This document shows positions 61,885-64,000 of a DNA stretch of 64,000 bases, one piece after another. The notes beneath the pieces are model-generated. The model did not search any database, was not told the origin of the DNA, and worked only from the letters and a program-made list of their open reading frames with translations. The position numbers were made by a program, and so were the translations under genes. Numbering within the stretch: the stretch's first letter is position 1; every line of letters starts with the position of its first letter. This stretch comes from an uncultured Fretibacterium sp. (lineage in GTDB: Bacteria > Synergistota > Synergistia > Synergistales > Aminobacteriaceae): NCBI GenBank assembly GCA_946186205.1, contig CAMHMH010000007.1:62001-126000 (forward strand), written 5' to 3'.

Positions 61885-62463
61885 TTACTTCACCTGCATG
61901 AAGACCCATTGCGCTCTGTCGCTCGTGAAGTCTTTGTTGTCTTTGCCGTTCGACAATGTGCCGTAAGGATATGTGCCGGGCAGTGCTGCTCTCAAAAGAT
62001 TTGTGGACTTTGCTCGCCCCTTCAGCTTTCGTTTTATCTTGTTGTCCAAGTCCTTGTTGGCGTAAACCACAAACCACGCGCTTTGTTCTTTGTTGTCAGT
62101 GTTCCCATTTGAGTCCAGCTGCGAGCTTGTTACAAGGGAATAATACGTATCAAGCTCCTAATGTGATGAGTTCGATATATACCGCTTTATGCAGCTCCAA
62201 TAATCTTTGTCGTCGTTGCTCCTGTACTTGTTCCATTTTATTGCGCCTACATTGATATTCGGTATCTGGTCAAAACTGTCAGCATGCCACGCAAGAACAG
62301 CCGTCTTCAGATTCCGTAAATTTGCTATGATGTTGCTTGCCTTCGCCGATGTTATTGCTTCGTCAGCGGCGATCATAATCATGGCCGAAAGCACTCCTAT
62401 AACTACCATCACTATCAGCAGCTCAAGAAGTGTAAATCCTCAGTGCTTTGTTCTACGTCTCAT
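61885..62463 (-). pseudogene. Prepilin-like gene with two in-frame stops
   Basis: 192 codons on the minus strand that read as one type IV prepilin/pseudopilin, broken by TGA at 62440-62442 and TAG at 62158-62160. The class III signal GFTLLELLIVMVVIG follows directly after the TGA, which replaces the residue just before the cleavage glycine. After the TAG the same frame continues (ELDTYYSLVTSS...) to a TAA at 61885. It shares KASNIxxNLRNLKTA and KLKGRAKS with the intact gene at 62708-63256, so it is a recent paralog. Likely inactive unless the stops are read through. Confidence 0.8.
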
Positions 62464-62632
62464 TATGTTTCAGTCCTTCCTCATAACAGAAAATTGTTAC
62501 GGTAAACATAAAACAGCCTAATATTTTTCAGGCAGAATCTTTCACGTATTCATTTATTCTTGGATTTGCTTATTATCGCACAGAAATACTTTTATGCAAA
62601 GTTTTAACGCATTGAGCCGGGTACAAAAATAT

Positions 62633-62655
62633 ACCCCCCGGAATTTCCCGGAGGG
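62633..62655 (-). terminator. Intrinsic terminator of the intact prepilin gene
   Basis: On the minus strand, GCCCTCCGGG pairs with the CCGGGGGGT arm and is followed by ATATTTTTG. It lies about 50 bp beyond the stop. Confidence 0.65.
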
Positions 62656-62707
62656 CATTGTTGGTGTCGTGTTTCGTTCGTGTCCTGACTGGCAGGAGCT
62701 TCACGCT

Positions 62708-63256
62708 CTAGCGGACGAAGTAGTAGACCTTATTGGCATCACTGCCCTCAGCATCGTACGGGGTTGAAGTACTAGCTGTTGATTTCAGAAGTCCCACAGA
62801 TTTAGCACGTCCTTTGAGTTTCTGCTCAATTTGCGTTACTTCCGAAGCAGTGCCGGTGATTGTGTATTCAAGGAACCAACTTCCCTTAGTGGCAGCAGTA
62901 CTGCCTTCAACTATGAGTTTATAATTGTCCGCATCCTGAACATTAGATGTTGCCTGACTAGCATCACTAGTCTCAGCTTCCGTGTTGTTCATGTACTTCC
63001 AGACGTTGTTTATGCTTGGTGTTGTTGTATGTTTACCATCTTTATCGACTGCGTCAAGAGCGTCCATGTTATCCGTGTAGTACGCAAGTGCAGCGGTCTT
63101 GAGGTTGCGCAGGTTGCTTACGATGTTGCTTGCCTTCGCCGATGTTACCGCTTCTGTGCTTGAGAGCATCATCATGGCCGAAAGAATCCCAATTACCACG
63201 ATGACGATCAACAGTTCTACGAGTGTGAAGCCTTCACGTTTTGTTGTACGTTTCAT
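62708..63256 (-). CDS. Type IV prepilin / pseudopilin-like protein
   Basis: 182 residues from the ATG at 63256, with AGGAGG upstream; the frame is open further but without a site. The class III signal peptide KREG|FTLVELLIVIVVIGILSAM has the cleavage Gly and the +5 Glu. The mature part is a helix (AVTSAKASNIVSNLRNLKTAALAYY) followed by a Thr/Ser/Ala/Asp-rich beta region. Surface pilus or type II secretion-like pseudopilus subunit; no assembly genes are in the window. Terminator follows. Confidence 0.85.
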   Translation of the reverse strand: MKRTTKREGFTLVELLIVIVVIGILSAMMMLSSTEAVTSAKASNIVSNLRNLKTAALAYYTDNMDALDAVDKDGKHTTTPSINNVWKYMNNTEAETSDASQATSNVQDADNYKLIVEGSTAATKGSWFLEYTITGTASEVTQIEQKLKGRAKSVGLLKSTASTSTPYDAEGSDANKVYYFVR

Positions 63257-63595
63257 GATTATCAAATCCTCCTGTAGTTTTTTGATGAATTTCCTGTACA
63301 CAGGCAATGTTTTTTTCCTTTTATCAATCCTTCTTTCGTACTTCCGTACTTCCTTGATAAAAGACTCTTAAACACCGCGAGATGTATTGTAACACAATCG
63401 AAAATTTTTTCACACATGTCGGTTATTAGGTCGGTCATTTTCTGCGGCACATTGAATCTCTTTCACGCTGATATAATTTCCTCATCCACAAAACGAAAGG
63501 GCGTAATATAGCGCATAACATATTCACAGGGACATACGATAATAATTACGGTCTTGCAGAGTTCGTGAGGCCGTAAAATTTTGACAGGAAGGAAA

Positions 63596-64000
63596 ATGAA
63601 AATGGCAGCAAGAATTTTGAAGGCAGTATTAATTCTCACGGTAATAAGTTTGTTTGCGTCGTCAGCTTTTGGGTCTGAAGCGTCGTATGCGGTCAACAAT
63701 TTTGCATTCAGCGCGGGAAAAATCATAATGTCGAAATCGGCGGGCAATTTCTTTTTCTCACCTTTCAGCATAATTTCGGCTTTCGGCATGGCTTATGCGG
63801 GCGCGTCGGGTGATACTGCCGCGGAGATTGAGTCATCGCTTGGAATCACTCAGGGCATTCATGACTCGCTCGGAGGATTGATGAAGGATCTTAACGGGAA
63901 CGGCTATATTTCGTCAGCAAACAGAGTCTGGCTCAAGAACGGACTCAAACTTCACAGGACTTACTCCGACTTATTGAGACTCGACTACGACAGCAGCGCA
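63596..64000 (+). CDS. Serpin (serine protease inhibitor), N-terminal part, cut by window end
   Basis: The frame is open from an ATG at 63596, preceded by GGAAGG, to the end of the window (135 codons). A signal peptide (about 1-22, LILTVISLFASSAFG) is followed by the serpin N-terminal signature: helix A 'NNFAFSAGKII', 'GNFFFSPFSIISAFGMAYAGASGDTAAEI' with the conserved N/SPxSI and GA motifs, and 'ISSANRVWLKNGLKL'. The reactive loop lies outside the window, so the target protease cannot be judged. Serpins are uncommon in bacteria; gut commensals use them against host or microbial proteases. Confidence 0.88.
   Translation, partial: MKMAARILKAVLILTVISLFASSAFGSEASYAVNNFAFSAGKIIMSKSAGNFFFSPFSIISAFGMAYAGASGDTAAEIESSLGITQGIHDSLGGLMKDLNGNGYISSANRVWLKNGLKLHRTYSDLLRLDYDSSA

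Noticed and set aside
1-64000. tRNA, rRNA or known riboswitches
   Set aside because: I looked at the intergenic gaps for cloverleaf arms, cobalamin-type boxes and similar signals and saw none that I could defend by eye.

Overview
The window reads as chromosome of a motile, diderm (Gram-negative-type) anaerobe, most likely a gut or rumen member of the Synergistota (Synergistaceae). This is inference from gene content and not from a marker gene: LpxI and LpxB with an LptF/G permease imply lipopolysaccharide, a fliE-to-flgE flagellar operon is present, and there are Na+-coupled symporters, prepilins and a bacterial serpin. Base composition is moderate. Genes are tightly packed in long operons with many 4-bp ATGA overlaps. 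I found no rRNA, tRNA, CRISPR array or intact insertion sequence.

Layout. 1-0.44 kb: tail of a PIN-domain gene and a small remnant. 0.5-2.6 kb (-): alr-manA. 2.74-5.74 kb (+): an unrecognised three-gene module whose two larger proteins carry glycine-rich hydrophobic segments. 5.8-7.6 kb (-): an amylosucrase-like GH13 enzyme. 7.8-21.0 kb (-): flagellar operon fliE-F-G-H-I, an inserted RelB/RelE-type toxin-antitoxin pair, fliJ, a lytic transglycosylase, a MotE-like gene, fliK, flgD, flgE. 21.29-21.58 kb: an 87-bp tandem repeat. 21.7-32.1 kb (+): envelope operon of DUF4139 protein, PAS/degenerate-GGDEF protein, lptF/G, lpxI, three SLC1-like transporter paralogs with an unusual cytoplasmic N-domain, and lpxB. 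32.2-35.4 kb (+): Ni/Co ECF transporter (nikKLMQO type). 35.5-37.4 kb (+): a phage-type AAA ATPase and a bicupin. 37.4-43.8 kb (-): an arn (Ara4N lipid A) operon with arnA split in two. 43.9-45.7 kb: wreckage of an Rpn-type nuclease gene joined to a large broken gene. 45.7-52.1 kb (-): a HAD phosphatase, cobU-like and cobS genes, and a three-gene restriction-modification-like locus with a GIY-YIG-helicase. 52.1-55.9 kb (+): CDF efflux pump, radical SAM protein, ACT protein and UPF0210 protein. 55.9-59.2 kb: small regulators, an Rrf2 regulator, an MBL-fold protein, an NAD(P)-binding protein and a YfcE-like phosphodiesterase. 59.3-61.8 kb (+): AGCS symporter and a small membrane-protein pair. 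61.9-63.3 kb (-): a broken and an intact prepilin gene. 63.6-64.0 kb (+): the start of a serpin, cut by the window end.

How they fit together. Much of the window concerns the cell envelope. Lipid A synthesis, LPS export and Ara4N modification are all represented, and the three odd SLC1-like proteins are translationally coupled between lpxI and lpxB. The most promising candidates for something undescribed are these GHKL-like/SLC1 fusions, which have lost the canonical transport motifs, and the glycine-rich three-gene module at 2.7-5.7 kb. The toxin-antitoxin pair spliced seamlessly between fliI and fliJ, and the helicase-GIY-YIG restriction locus coupled to cobS, are further unusual arrangements.
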